Part shown: piece by piece, positions 24,925-35,200 of the stretch
Position numbering within the stretch: the stretch's first letter is position 1
How the letters are laid out: each line of letters starts with the position of its first letter
DNA from: Tissierellia bacterium
GTDB taxonomy: Bacteria > Bacillota > Clostridia > Tissierellales > Peptoniphilaceae
Assembly (NCBI GenBank): GCA_030529425.1
Contig: JAUMWX010000007.1
Location: 1 to 64,000, forward strand
Direction of reading: 5' to 3'
DNA length: 64,000 bases
Made by a program: the position numbers and the translations under genes
Notes under the pieces: model-generated
Told to the model about the DNA's origin: nothing
Seen by the model: only the letters and a program-made list of their open reading frames with translations
Database searches by the model: none

Positions 24925-26666
24925 TATCTAAAAGATTGATAAATTATATAAAACCTAAGAAAGATATCTTATGGAAAATAATATTGTTTAGGGTGTTAAT
25001 ATTATTTGCCAATATCGGATTTGTCTTGATTTTTGCAAACATCATTAATGACATTGTCAAAAATGGAAATATTGAAATTCTAAACATATTGATTTATTCT
25101 CTTTTATTGATAGCTATCGTCGGAATTAAAGTTATTCTTGATAAAAAAATTCCTGTATATACCGCCACTCTTTCGAACTATATAAAGAATAAACTTAGAA
25201 AAGAGAGTATGGATAAGGTGTTTGAATTACGAGTGATTGATGAGAAAAAAATGCCCAAGGGAAAATTGTTACAAAATCTTACTGAAGGAATAGAGCAATT
25301 GGATTTGTACTATTCAAGGTTTATTCCTCAATTGATATATAGCATAATAGCTCCATTGGTATTGGCTGTATTTTTATCTTTCTATTCGGTTAAAATCGCA
25401 TGGTTCATGGTTGCTTTGGTTCCTTTGATTCCTGTTTCTTTGGCGTTGATAGGCAAGACTGCTAAGAAAGTGGCTCAAAAATATTGGGGGGAGTTTTCCG
25501 ATTTGAGCAATGATTTTTTAGAGAGTATAGAAGGTCTGACATTGTTGAAAATTTACGAAGCTGATCAGGACAGGGCTGATTGGATGGCAAAGAGAGCAGC
25601 GGATTTCAGAGACATCACCATGAAAGTATTAAGTATTCAGTTAAACTCGATATGGGTGATGGACTTTTTGGCATATGGCGGTGCCGCAGTCGGCATTTTT
25701 TTAGCATTAAGAGGTTTTCAATCTCGAGAGTTATCTTTAATAGGACTGTTTTTGGTGGTACTGCTTTCCATAGATTACTTTTTACCTTTAAGACTTTTGG
25801 GATCATATTTTCATGTCGCAATAAACGGAGTTGCTGCAAGTGATTATATATTTGCGCTTATAGATCAACCTGAAGATCTGTCAAAGGATAATTATCACAA
25901 AAAAGAGGATAAAGTCTTTGATGTTAGAAAACTTGACTATTCTTATGATTCGGAAAATGATGTTTTGAGAGAAGTGAGCTTTGAAATCCATAAAGGACAG
26001 AGAATAGGTATATGTGGGAAGTCAGGCTCAGGAAAATCCACAATTTCCGGATTGTTAAACGGTGATTTGACAGCTCCCAAACTTAGAATTATGTATATGG
26101 GATCCGATATATCGGAGTTGGACAGAGAAATAATTAAGAAGGATATTACTACAATTAATTTCGATTCATATATTTTTAAGGGGAGTCTAAGGGAAAATTT
26201 AAATTTGGGCAATGATGAAATAACGGATGACCAAATGAATGAAGTGCTTGAAAAGGTAAATATGAAAGCATATTTTGAAACTGAAAACGGCTTGGATACA
26301 ATGATTGATGAGATGGGAATGAACTTGTCGGGAGGTCAAAAACAAAGAATAGCATTTGCAAGGGCTCTTCTTAAAAATTCGGACATATACATTTTAGATG
26401 AAGCAACTTCAAGCATCGATCACGAAAGCGAAGAGCTTATAATGAATAATATTTTTGATAAATTAAATGATGATAAAACTTGGATTATTATTTCTCATAG
26501 AATACAAAATATTGTTAAATCTGATCAAATATTTGTTTTTGAAGAAGGAAGGTTAATAGAGAGGGGAAGTCATCAGGAATTGATTGACGAAAATGGAGAA
26601 TATTCAAAATTATATAAATCTCAACACGAATTGGAAGAATTGGCAACAGGAGGAAAAAATGAGTAA
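24921..26666 (+). CDS. ABC half-transporter, CydD-like (permease-ATPase fusion)
   Basis: Exporter-type ABC half with an N-terminal six-helix membrane domain (about 15-300) and a C-terminal ATPase: Walker A GICGKSGSGKST near 355-366, signature LSGGQKQR near 466, Walker B IYILDEATSS, then the switch His in ISHR. The layout and its paired partner recall CydDC, which exports cysteine or glutathione and supports cytochrome assembly. No cydAB oxidase genes are present here, so the substrate is uncertain. It overlaps the preceding DUF454 gene by 4 bases and the next ABC gene by 8. Confidence 0.82.
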   Translation: MISKRLINYIKPKKDILWKIILFRVLILFANIGFVLIFANIINDIVKNGNIEILNILIYSLLLIAIVGIKVILDKKIPVYTATLSNYIKNKLRKESMDKVFELRVIDEKKMPKGKLLQNLTEGIEQLDLYYSRFIPQLIYSIIAPLVLAVFLSFYSVKIAWFMVALVPLIPVSLALIGKTAKKVAQKYWGEFSDLSNDFLESIEGLTLLKIYEADQDRADWMAKRAADFRDITMKVLSIQLNSIWVMDFLAYGGAAVGIFLALRGFQSRELSLIGLFLVVLLSIDYFLPLRLLGSYFHVAINGVAASDYIFALIDQPEDLSKDNYHKKEDKVFDVRKLDYSYDSENDVLREVSFEIHKGQRIGICGKSGSGKSTISGLLNGDLTAPKLRIMYMGSDISELDREIIKKDITTINFDSYIFKGSLRENLNLGNDEITDDQMNEVLEKVNMKAYFETENGLDTMIDEMGMNLSGGQKQRIAFARALLKNSDIYILDEATSSIDHESEELIMNNIFDKLNDDKTWIIISHRIQNIVKSDQIFVFEEGRLIERGSHQELIDENGEYSKLYKSQHELEELATGGKNE

Positions 26667-28302
26667 GAAAGGAAATAGATTATTTAAACTTTTGTACTTG
26701 GTAAGACCTCTGTTACCAGTAATGATAGTCGCAATATTATTTGGAAGCTTGGGATTTGTATTCGGGACAAAATTATTAATATATCCGTTTGAGTTGATTT
26801 CTCAATCGGCTCAAGGTTTGAATATTGGTATATACACACTTATATTGCTTGTATTGATAGCTTTGGCGAGAGGGGTTTTCAGATACTTGGAACAATTAAG
26901 CAATCATTATATTGCATTCAAAATTTTGGAGATTATAAGAAATAATGTTTTTGAACATATGAGAAAACTTGCTCCCGCAAAACTTGAAAATCAGGACAAG
27001 GGTAATTTAATCAATGTTCTGACAAGTGATATTGAAGCTATTGAAGTATTTTATGCTCATACAATTTCACCCATATTGATTGCAATTGTTACATCCGTTA
27101 TATATATTTTATGGATAGCTTCTTACAGTGCGATAATTTCTTTAGCAGCACTTTTATCTTATTTATTTATAGGTATTTCCATACCTGTATTTGCATATAA
27201 AAGAGATGCGATTAAAGGAAGAAAAGCAAGAGATGAATTTGGAAGTTTTAACAGTTATATACTTGATACACTTAGAGGAAGAAAAGAATTAATTCAGTTC
27301 AGAGCTGTAAAAAGTCGTATGTCTTCGGTAAGTGAAAGAGAAGATAAGCTATATGAATTAAATATGGACTTGAGGAGAAGAGAAGGAAAAACTATGGGAA
27401 TTACCGATTTAAGCTTAATAGCATTTACAGCTTTAAGCTTGGTATTGTCAATAGTTGAATTGAAAAGCGGGAAACTTACGTTTATAAATTTCTTCTTACC
27501 GACATTGCTTCTATATAATTCATTCGGTCCCGTACTTGCACTTTCAGCGTTGTCAAACAATATGTTTACAACGATTTCATCAATAGGAAGAGTCCTTGAT
27601 GTGCTTGAAGAAGAACCTGTTATAGAAGAAAACCTGGATGGAAAAGAGTTTACTTTTAATGATTTGAAAATAGAAAATTTATTTTTTAATTACGAAGATG
27701 AAGAGGTATTAAAAGATATTTCTTTTGAAGTCAAAGAAAGGGATATTTTCAGTATAGAAGGTAAGAGCGGAAGCGGTAAATCCACATTACTGAAACTAAT
27801 AATGAATTTTTGGAAAGTTGATCATGGGAAAATCTTGTTTAACGGAATCAATATTGATGATATAAAGACCGCTTCACTGAGAAAAAATATTTCTTATGTA
27901 ACTCAAGATACCTATATATTTGCAGGAACTATTGAGGAAAATCTTAAGATAGCAAAGCAAGGAGCTAATATTGATGAAATAATAAAGGCATGTATGCAAG
28001 CGGATATTCATGAGTTTATAATGTCATTGCCACATGGATACCAGACATATATAGGCAGAAATAATAATTTGTCGGCGGGACAAAGACAGAGAATCGGTAT
28101 AGCTAGGGCATTTTTACATGATGCTAAATTGATCCTTTTGGATGAGCCTACCTCAAATCTCGATATACTTAGTGAGGGAGAGATTTTAAAAGTTTTATCC
28201 AATATGAAAAGAGATAAAACCCTTATAATTGTTAGTCACAGAAAATCTACCCATTCTATAGTAGATAAGAGTTATAAGCTCGAAAGGGGCATAATCAGCT
28301 GA
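26659..28302 (+). CDS. ABC half-transporter, CydC-like (permease-ATPase fusion)
   Basis: Second half of the heterodimer. ATG 26659 (MSKKGNRLFK) with an AGGAGG site is chosen; a longer frame to 26584 lacks a ribosome site and would overlap the first half by over 80 bases. The membrane domain covers residues about 15-300. The ATPase has Walker A EGKSGSGKST, a signature changed to LSAGQRQR (Ala for Gly), and Walker B ILLDEPTSNLD. One modified ABC signature in a heterodimeric exporter is common. The operon ends with a terminator. Confidence 0.82.
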   Translation: MSKKGNRLFKLLYLVRPLLPVMIVAILFGSLGFVFGTKLLIYPFELISQSAQGLNIGIYTLILLVLIALARGVFRYLEQLSNHYIAFKILEIIRNNVFEHMRKLAPAKLENQDKGNLINVLTSDIEAIEVFYAHTISPILIAIVTSVIYILWIASYSAIISLAALLSYLFIGISIPVFAYKRDAIKGRKARDEFGSFNSYILDTLRGRKELIQFRAVKSRMSSVSEREDKLYELNMDLRRREGKTMGITDLSLIAFTALSLVLSIVELKSGKLTFINFFLPTLLLYNSFGPVLALSALSNNMFTTISSIGRVLDVLEEEPVIEENLDGKEFTFNDLKIENLFFNYEDEEVLKDISFEVKERDIFSIEGKSGSGKSTLLKLIMNFWKVDHGKILFNGINIDDIKTASLRKNISYVTQDTYIFAGTIEENLKIAKQGANIDEIIKACMQADIHEFIMSLPHGYQTYIGRNNNLSAGQRQRIGIARAFLHDAKLILLDEPTSNLDILSEGEILKVLSNMKRDKTLIIVSHRKSTHSIVDKSYKLERGIIS

Positions 28303-28357
28303 TTGAAATTATTTTCATAAAAATAGTACAAAAAAATATATAGTAAAAAGAAAATCA

Positions 28358-28391
28358 AAAATCATCTCAAATTTGAGATGATTTTATTTTT
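28358..28391 (+). terminator. terminator of the CydDC-like operon
   Basis: A 28-base perfect palindrome (28358-28385) is followed by a T-rich run. It separates the transporter operon from the glycan island. Confidence 0.85.
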
Positions 28392-28425
28392 TTAGTATCA
28401 TTGAATTGTTAAAAAAGGAGTGATT

Positions 28426-31400
28426 ATGGATAAGCACAGTAATAATACATATTATGAACTTAAAAAATATATAAATTTTAATTTAGGTTGGAAGTTTAAG
28501 TTATTTGATTTCGGAGATATTGAATTGAAAGATTTGATTTTTGATGAGTTTGAAGATGTTGATTTGCCACATGACTGGAGTATTTACTTGGATTTCAACC
28601 AAAATTCATTATCGAGAAATGAAGGAGGCTTGCTCGACGGAGGCCTCGGGTACTATTACAAAAAGTTCAGTTTTGATGAAAGCATTGCCGATAAAAGAGT
28701 GCGCATAAAATTTGGCGGCGTTTATATGGATTCAAGTGTTTATTTGAATGGCGAATTAATAGGAAATTACCCGTTCGGATACAATACATTTACATACGAT
28801 ATTACTGATTATATACATTTTGGGGAAAATGAAATAATAGTAAAAGTTGAAAATAGACAGCCTTCCTCAAGATGGTATTCAGGTTCCGGAATATACAGAA
28901 ATGTCGAATTGATAATCACTAAAGACATATTTTTTTGTGATAACGGAATAAAAATAACCCCTGATATAGATTCGAATAATTATTTAGATAAAGTAAATAC
29001 GGAAGTTGAATATGAGGTAAGGAATTCTTCTTTTTTTGATAAAGAGATATCTTTGGAATATGAGGTTATTTTTGGTAAAAAAGTTATTCTTAAATCAGCC
29101 AGAAAATTAAATATCAAAAGGAAATCCGAACAAAAGATTATAGAGAATTTCATTTTGGATACTCCTGTGCTTTGGAGTATAAAAAATCCGAGTCTATACT
29201 ATTTAAAGAGCAGAATAATTGTAAACGGAAAAGTTTTCGATGAAAGTATAAACAGATATGGATATAGATTTTTCAAATGGAATCGAGAAGGCTTTCATTT
29301 GAACGGCAATTATTTAAAGTTTCACGGAGTTTGTTTACATCACGACAACGGTTGTTTGGGAGCTGAATTGTATGAAAAAGCGGACAGGAGAAAATTGGAA
29401 ATCCTGAAAGATATGGGGGTTAATTCAATTAGGACATCTCATAATCCTCAATCGGAAGAATTTATTAGACTATGTGATGAAATGGGAATTTTGGTTATTG
29501 AAGAAGCTTTCGACACATGGCATGGAAAACCGAAAAAGGAATTTGATTATAACAGATTTTTTAATAAAATATCCACACATCCTCAGGCTCAAGGCGAGGT
29601 AAATGCGGAGTATGACATTAAATTGATGGTAAAGAGAGATTATAATTCTCCCTCAATATTAATGTGGTCCATAGGAAATGAGATTTGGGAAACTGAGGAA
29701 GAATATGGAATAGAAGAGGCAAAAAAACTCATAAAATGGGTTAAAGAGGTCGATGATAAGCGATTTGTCACAATTGGAGAGAATAAATTGATTTGGTCTC
29801 CTGAAAAAGGAGCACATATTGAAATTTGTAATATGCTTGATGTTGTCGGAATGAATTATGCGGAGGCAAATATTGATAAAATATCCGAATTATATCCTGA
29901 TTGGTTGATTTACGGCTCCGAAACATCCTCGGCGGTAAAAAGCAGAGGAATTTATTACGATCCTTCAAACAAAGATAATATATCTACGGGAAGTGCCGAT
30001 AAACATAACAGAAAATATCAGATGTCCGATTATGGGAATGATAGAGTTGGATGGGGAAGAACAGCCATTAAATCCTGGATTCCCGACAGAGACCACAGAA
30101 ATTATGCAGGGCAGTTTATTTGGACAGGATTTGATTATATTGGAGAACCTACACCATGGCATAATGAAGAAAATCTCGGTGCGCCCTGTAAATCTTCATA
30201 TTTTGGGATAGTTGACTTATGCGGATTTCCAAAAAATGATTACTATTTTTATCAATCTCAATGGATAAATAAAAATGATAAATTTATTGTAAAAATATTA
30301 CCTCATTGGAATTTTAGTGACAGAGAAATCTTAAAGCTTCAAGGGACGGATATAAAATCAGAAGAAATACCTGTAAGAGTGTTTTCGAATTTACCCAGGA
30401 TAGAATTAAAATTAAACGGAAAAAGTTTAGGGGAAAAATCATTTACGCAGAAAACTACAAATTATGGGCACAAATATCAAGAAGGGGCATCTGAAGAAGA
30501 GCTTTATTTGGAATGGAATGTAAAATTTGAGAAGGGAGTAATCGAAGCGATAGGAAAGGATGAAGACGGTAGAGTTTGCTCTATTGATAAAATTGAGACA
30601 TCAAAGATTCCGGCTGCCGTAAAATTACTACCCGAGCAAAGAAGCATATATTCCGACGATGACATCGCTTATATCGAATTCAGGATAGTTGACGAAAACG
30701 GCAATCAGGTTCCATATGCAGACAACCTCGTTTATTTTGAAACTGAAGGTTGTGGTGAAATTATAGGGGTAGATAACGGCAATCCGGCAAGCTTGGAAAG
30801 ATTCAAAGTTTGTTCGGACGGAAGATGGAAGAGAAGGGCGTTCAGCGGAAGAGGAATAGTGGTATTGAAGCCTAATAAGTGCGAAGATATCGTTCTAAAG
30901 GCATATTCCGAAGATTTGATTTATGATGAAGTTAAAATTCATGTTATAGAAGGAAAGAGCTATAATTATGAAGATATTTGCAAAAATCAATTAGGTATGG
31001 ATTATATTGCGGATGATACGGACGGCGAAATATGTTATATTCCTTCAATAAGTAAAAGTGTGGATTTTGGTGAAAAAATTGTTTTACCGGACAAAATGAA
31101 AGTTATATTGAAAAATCAATCCTATGCTTTTATAGATGTTAAGTGGGAAGAGATTCCTGATATAGACGGAGTTGGAGAGTATTTCGTACAGGGAAAAACC
31201 GAAAACTTCAATCAGGTTGTAAAACTTAAATTAAGAGTGAATGATTACATATCTGCTGAAAATCATTCTATGGCAATTTCCAAAAATCAAATACCGTCAT
31301 TTCCTGAATATATAAATTTATATAAAACTTCGGGAGATGTCAAAAAAGCAAAAGTAATCGCATGGAATAAAGAATTCGAAAAAAATAATGACGAAGATTC

Positions 31401-32280
31401 AAGTATGGAAAACTTGACATTTACGGCGTCTTTAGAAAATGGTTTTATATCTAAACTTGCAATAAGATTGACCGATGAAACGATGGACAGCTACAATTAT
31501 GCAAAGGCGTGGAACGGATCCGAGCTGCCTGCAGGAATTGCTTCATTTACAAATTCGGGTGAAGGATCTGTCGATTCAGTAATATCATTAAACAATGAAA
31601 TCGTTTCATATGACAGCAAATATATGGACAGATGGACAAATATTTCAAATCCGAAAAGAGAATGTGATTGGGCGGGGATTTTATTGGGAAGAGCCGGAGA
31701 ACTAAAAAAACACAGGGTGAACAAGATTAAAATAGCATTTTTTGAAGATTATGAAGTTTCGTCTCCGAAATCGTATAAATTAGAGTATTTTAATACTGAT
31801 GAGGTAAGAATACCGAAAGATTATGCGAATGTTTTGGAAGACAAAGACAATCCTCTTGCATATGACGGAAATTGGACAGAGATAAAATTATTTAACAAAT
31901 CAAAAGAAGATATTTTTGAAGTATTTAATTTTAACGACATTGATACATTTGCAATAAGAATTAAGATGTTTACAAAGGAAGACTACAGAGGAATAGGTAT
32001 AACCGAAATTCAGGTTTACGGAAGAGAAGCGGTTTCGAATAAAGAATATAATTTTGACATATATATTGACGGAGAAAAATTTACCGGAATTAAAGACGAT
32101 AAATACAGATATTATTTCAATGTTAAAGTGGTGCCCAAATTCGAGGTTGTCACCGATAATAATGCCTCTTCTACAATTATCCCTGCAATCGGCTTGAATG
32201 ATAAAACGGTTCTTCTAATGAAAAATGAAGCGAATACGGAGGAAAAGAGATATGAGTTTTACTGGAGAAAAAATGATTAA
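28426..32280 (+). CDS. GH2 beta-galactosidase, BgaA-like multidomain, no signal peptide
   Basis: Glycoside hydrolase family 2, 1284 residues. The N-terminal jelly roll (about 1-180) has LPHDWS and RWYSGSGIYRNVEL. A TIM barrel follows from about 290, with RTSHNPQS, the acid/base Glu419 in WSIGNE, the nucleophile Glu499 in YGSETSS, and WTGFDYIGEPTPW. The C-terminal half holds DUF4982/Ig-like domains, a bacterial Ig-like 4 domain (about 865-945) and a discoidin-like carbohydrate-binding region (about 985-1210). The core resembles the surface BgaA of pneumococcus, which trims beta-1,4-galactose of N-glycans. Here neither signal peptide nor LPxTG exists. ATG 28426 is preferred to GTG 28420, which lies in the ribosome site. 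Confidence 0.93.
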   Translation: MDKHSNNTYYELKKYINFNLGWKFKLFDFGDIELKDLIFDEFEDVDLPHDWSIYLDFNQNSLSRNEGGLLDGGLGYYYKKFSFDESIADKRVRIKFGGVYMDSSVYLNGELIGNYPFGYNTFTYDITDYIHFGENEIIVKVENRQPSSRWYSGSGIYRNVELIITKDIFFCDNGIKITPDIDSNNYLDKVNTEVEYEVRNSSFFDKEISLEYEVIFGKKVILKSARKLNIKRKSEQKIIENFILDTPVLWSIKNPSLYYLKSRIIVNGKVFDESINRYGYRFFKWNREGFHLNGNYLKFHGVCLHHDNGCLGAELYEKADRRKLEILKDMGVNSIRTSHNPQSEEFIRLCDEMGILVIEEAFDTWHGKPKKEFDYNRFFNKISTHPQAQGEVNAEYDIKLMVKRDYNSPSILMWSIGNEIWETEEEYGIEEAKKLIKWVKEVDDKRFVTIGENKLIWSPEKGAHIEICNMLDVVGMNYAEANIDKISELYPDWLIYGSETSSAVKSRGIYYDPSNKDNISTGSADKHNRKYQMSDYGNDRVGWGRTAIKSWIPDRDHRNYAGQFIWTGFDYIGEPTPWHNEENLGAPCKSSYFGIVDLCGFPKNDYYFYQSQWINKNDKFIVKILPHWNFSDREILKLQGTDIKSEEIPVRVFSNLPRIELKLNGKSLGEKSFTQKTTNYGHKYQEGASEEELYLEWNVKFEKGVIEAIGKDEDGRVCSIDKIETSKIPAAVKLLPEQRSIYSDDDIAYIEFRIVDENGNQVPYADNLVYFETEGCGEIIGVDNGNPASLERFKVCSDGRWKRRAFSGRGIVVLKPNKCEDIVLKAYSEDLIYDEVKIHVIEGKSYNYEDICKNQLGMDYIADDTDGEICYIPSISKSVDFGEKIVLPDKMKVILKNQSYAFIDVKWEEIPDIDGVGEYFVQGKTENFNQVVKLKLRVNDYISAENHSMAISKNQIPSFPEYINLYKTSGDVKKAKVIAWNKEFEKNNDEDSSMENLTFTASLENGFISKLAIRLTDETMDSYNYAKAWNGSELPAGIASFTNSGEGSVDSVISLNNEIVSYDSKYMDRWTNISNPKRECDWAGILLGRAGELKKHRVNKIKIAFFEDYEVSSPKSYKLEYFNTDEVRIPKDYANVLEDKDNPLAYDGNWTEIKLFNKSKEDIFEVFNFNDIDTFAIRIKMFTKEDYRGIGITEIQVYGREAVSNKEYNFDIYIDGEKFTGIKDDKYRYYFNVKVVPKFEVVTDNNASSTIIPAIGLNDKTVLLMKNEANTEEKRYEFYWRKND

Positions 32281-35200
32281 ATATAATATATATCCGAAAC
32301 CTCAAAGCTTAAAATATTTTGATAAAAATTTTAAAATCGGTAAAAAAATAAAAATTGAAATAGATTCGTCAATAGACAAATATACATCCGAATTTGCGAA
32401 GGAAGTTTTGTCAAATTTCTTTGAAATCGATGAAAAAAGTTCTTTTGTGATTAACCTGAAAAGTAATTCGGATTTTGAAAAGAAAGATGCATACAGAATG
32501 AAAATTCGAGAAGATAAGATAATTCTGGAAGGGATAAATTCAGATGCGGTGTTCCATGGTTTAAGAACTCTGGAACAAGTTTTAGAGCAATCGAGCATAG
32601 TTCAGGAAATTGATATAGAAGATTATCCGGACTTGGAAATAAGAGGCATTGTCGAAGGATACTATGGAATCCCGTGGTCATATGAGGATAGGGAGTATCT
32701 TTTGAAATTCGGTGCTAAATATAAGAATAATGTATTTGTATTTGCACCTAAAGATGACCCCTATCATAGAGATAATTGGGATGAACTGTACCCTGAAGAT
32801 GAACTTGAAAATATATCAAGGCTTGCAAAGTTAGGAAACAAACTTAAAAATTCATTAGTTTGGACAATTGCTCCGTTTCACAAGAATCCAATAGAATTGA
32901 GCAACTATGAAGAAAAGATAAGTCTGTTATTAGATAAATTTAATCAACTTTATCAAGCTGGAGTTCGACAATTCGGAGTTTTGGGGGATGATGTCGGAAA
33001 ACTTTCACCTGATGTGCCCGTGAGAGTGATGCAAGATTTGTCGAGATGGAAGGATTCAAAAAAGGATGTAAAAGATTTTCTGTATTGTCCGGCATCCTAT
33101 GTTTTGACATGGGCTTGGGACAGTAGAGAGCTGAATGAATACACCAAGGGATTTCCAAATGATGTTCATCTGTTTTTTACCGGAAGAAATACATGTACCG
33201 AGATTTTAAAAGAGGATGTGGAAGAATTCAAAAACAGAGAATCGGAGTTTGTTGACGGAATAAAATTAGTGAGAAAAAATCCTTTATTTTGGTTGAATTG
33301 GCCTGTAAATGATATAGACAGGGATGTAAGAAAACTTTATATGGGACCCGGTGAAATGCTTAAAAAAGATGTTGACAATATCGTTGGAGTTGTTACGAAT
33401 CCTATGCAGAAATCCAAAGCCTCTTTAATCGGTATATTTGCGATATCCGATTATTCATGGAATCAGAAAGATTTTGATTATGAAAAATCTTGGAAAGATT
33501 CTCTAAAAATAATTGAGCCTGTTGCACATGATTTCCTGGAGAAAATTTGTTCTCACATGTGTAATGCCGATGATTTCGGAATAAAAAATTTGCAAGAATC
33601 CAAGCATTTAGAGTCCTATATAAAAGATGTTGAAGATGCGTTGGACAGTATGTTAGCTTCAAAAGTCAAAGATTCAGTAAAAAAATTGAAGAAAGAATAT
33701 ATTACGGAAATCAAATCCATTGACAATTATATTTTGAATGCAAAATTTATTGAGTTAAGGGAGGAGATAAAACCTTATTGTGAAGCTTTGAAAGAAAAGC
33801 TTATTGCTACAGTTGATTATTTGGATTCATTAATATCTCTGGAAGATGGTCAGAAAGAGTTATCTAAAGAGTTATTTGAAAAAGCGGAAAATGAATATAT
33901 AAATTCCAATAATCACATAATGTATGTGGAACCGACAAAACAAAGGATTTTGAAAACCGATGCCGGAACATTGTTGATCAATCCGTTTTTGGAAAAGATA
34001 AGAAATTATATGAAAAGAATTCATAAGGACAAAACGATAACAGATCCCGTGAGTTTATTTAGTCCTGATTATAGTGGATCAAAGTCATATAGAATACCTT
34101 CGTTGCTTAAAACGGATAAGGGAACCTTGCTTGCTTTTTCGGATAAGAGAAATGAGCATCAAATGGATTGGGGAAATATCGACCTTGTTGTCAGGAGGCG
34201 TGAAAAAGGTAATAAAAATTTTGATGACATAATAACTGTAATGGATTTTAAGGAAAACGGTAAAGATGAAAGATCGATATTTACAATAGACTCAGTTACT
34301 ATTCAATCTGAGCAAACAAATAGAATTTTTGTTTTTACAACGGCTTTTCCGGAATCCAAAGGAATGTTTGATTGTGAAACGGGTAGCGGATATATAGAAA
34401 TTTTTGGCAAAAAATATTTAAAACTTTCAGATGAAAATGAAAAACATTATATTGTTAAAGAAGGATATATCGCTACATTATCGGGGGAAAAAACGGAATA
34501 TGAGGTTATAACAAAAGCAAAAGCTCCATATAGAGAATTGGGAGATATTTACATTGGAGAAAAATATATTTCAAATATATTTTTTGCGGATTCTCCGTTT
34601 AGAGCATCCGAGACTTCTCATTTGTTGATGTCTTATTCCGATGATGACGGAAAAACATGGGCAAATCCAATAGATTTAAATCCAATGGTAAAAGAAGAAT
34701 GGATGAAATTCTTGGGAGTTGCTCCCGGAGCCGGAATTATACTTAATGATGGAAGGATTGGATTTACGGCATACTATACAAATCGGCATAATGTTGAATC
34801 ATCATGTATAATTTATTCCGATGATGAGGGAATATCCTGGTCTAGAGGAAAATCTCCAAATGAAAACAGAACTGAATTTGGAAGAAGAATTGATATTCAA
34901 TATGAAACAAACAGGATTTTGAGTTTGGGAGAATGCCAAGCGATTAAATTAAACAACGGTACGGTAAAGTTGTTTATGAGAAATTTTGTAAACGGAAATC
35001 CAAAAAACATACTTGTAGCAAGCAGTACAAATAATGGAGAAAGTTTTGAGAATATAGAAAAACTTTCCGTAGAAACTCAGTCATGGTGCCAATTATCAGC
35101 AATTCATTTCAATAAAAACAACAAGGAATTCGTTATGATTTCTCAACCTTCTTCCTCAAATGCGTGGCATAGGATCATGGGAAAAATACATCTGTTTGAG

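Noticed and set aside
26584-26658. Extended N-terminus for the second ABC gene
   Set aside because: No ribosome site, long overlap with the first half, and ATG 26659 has an ideal AGGAGG.
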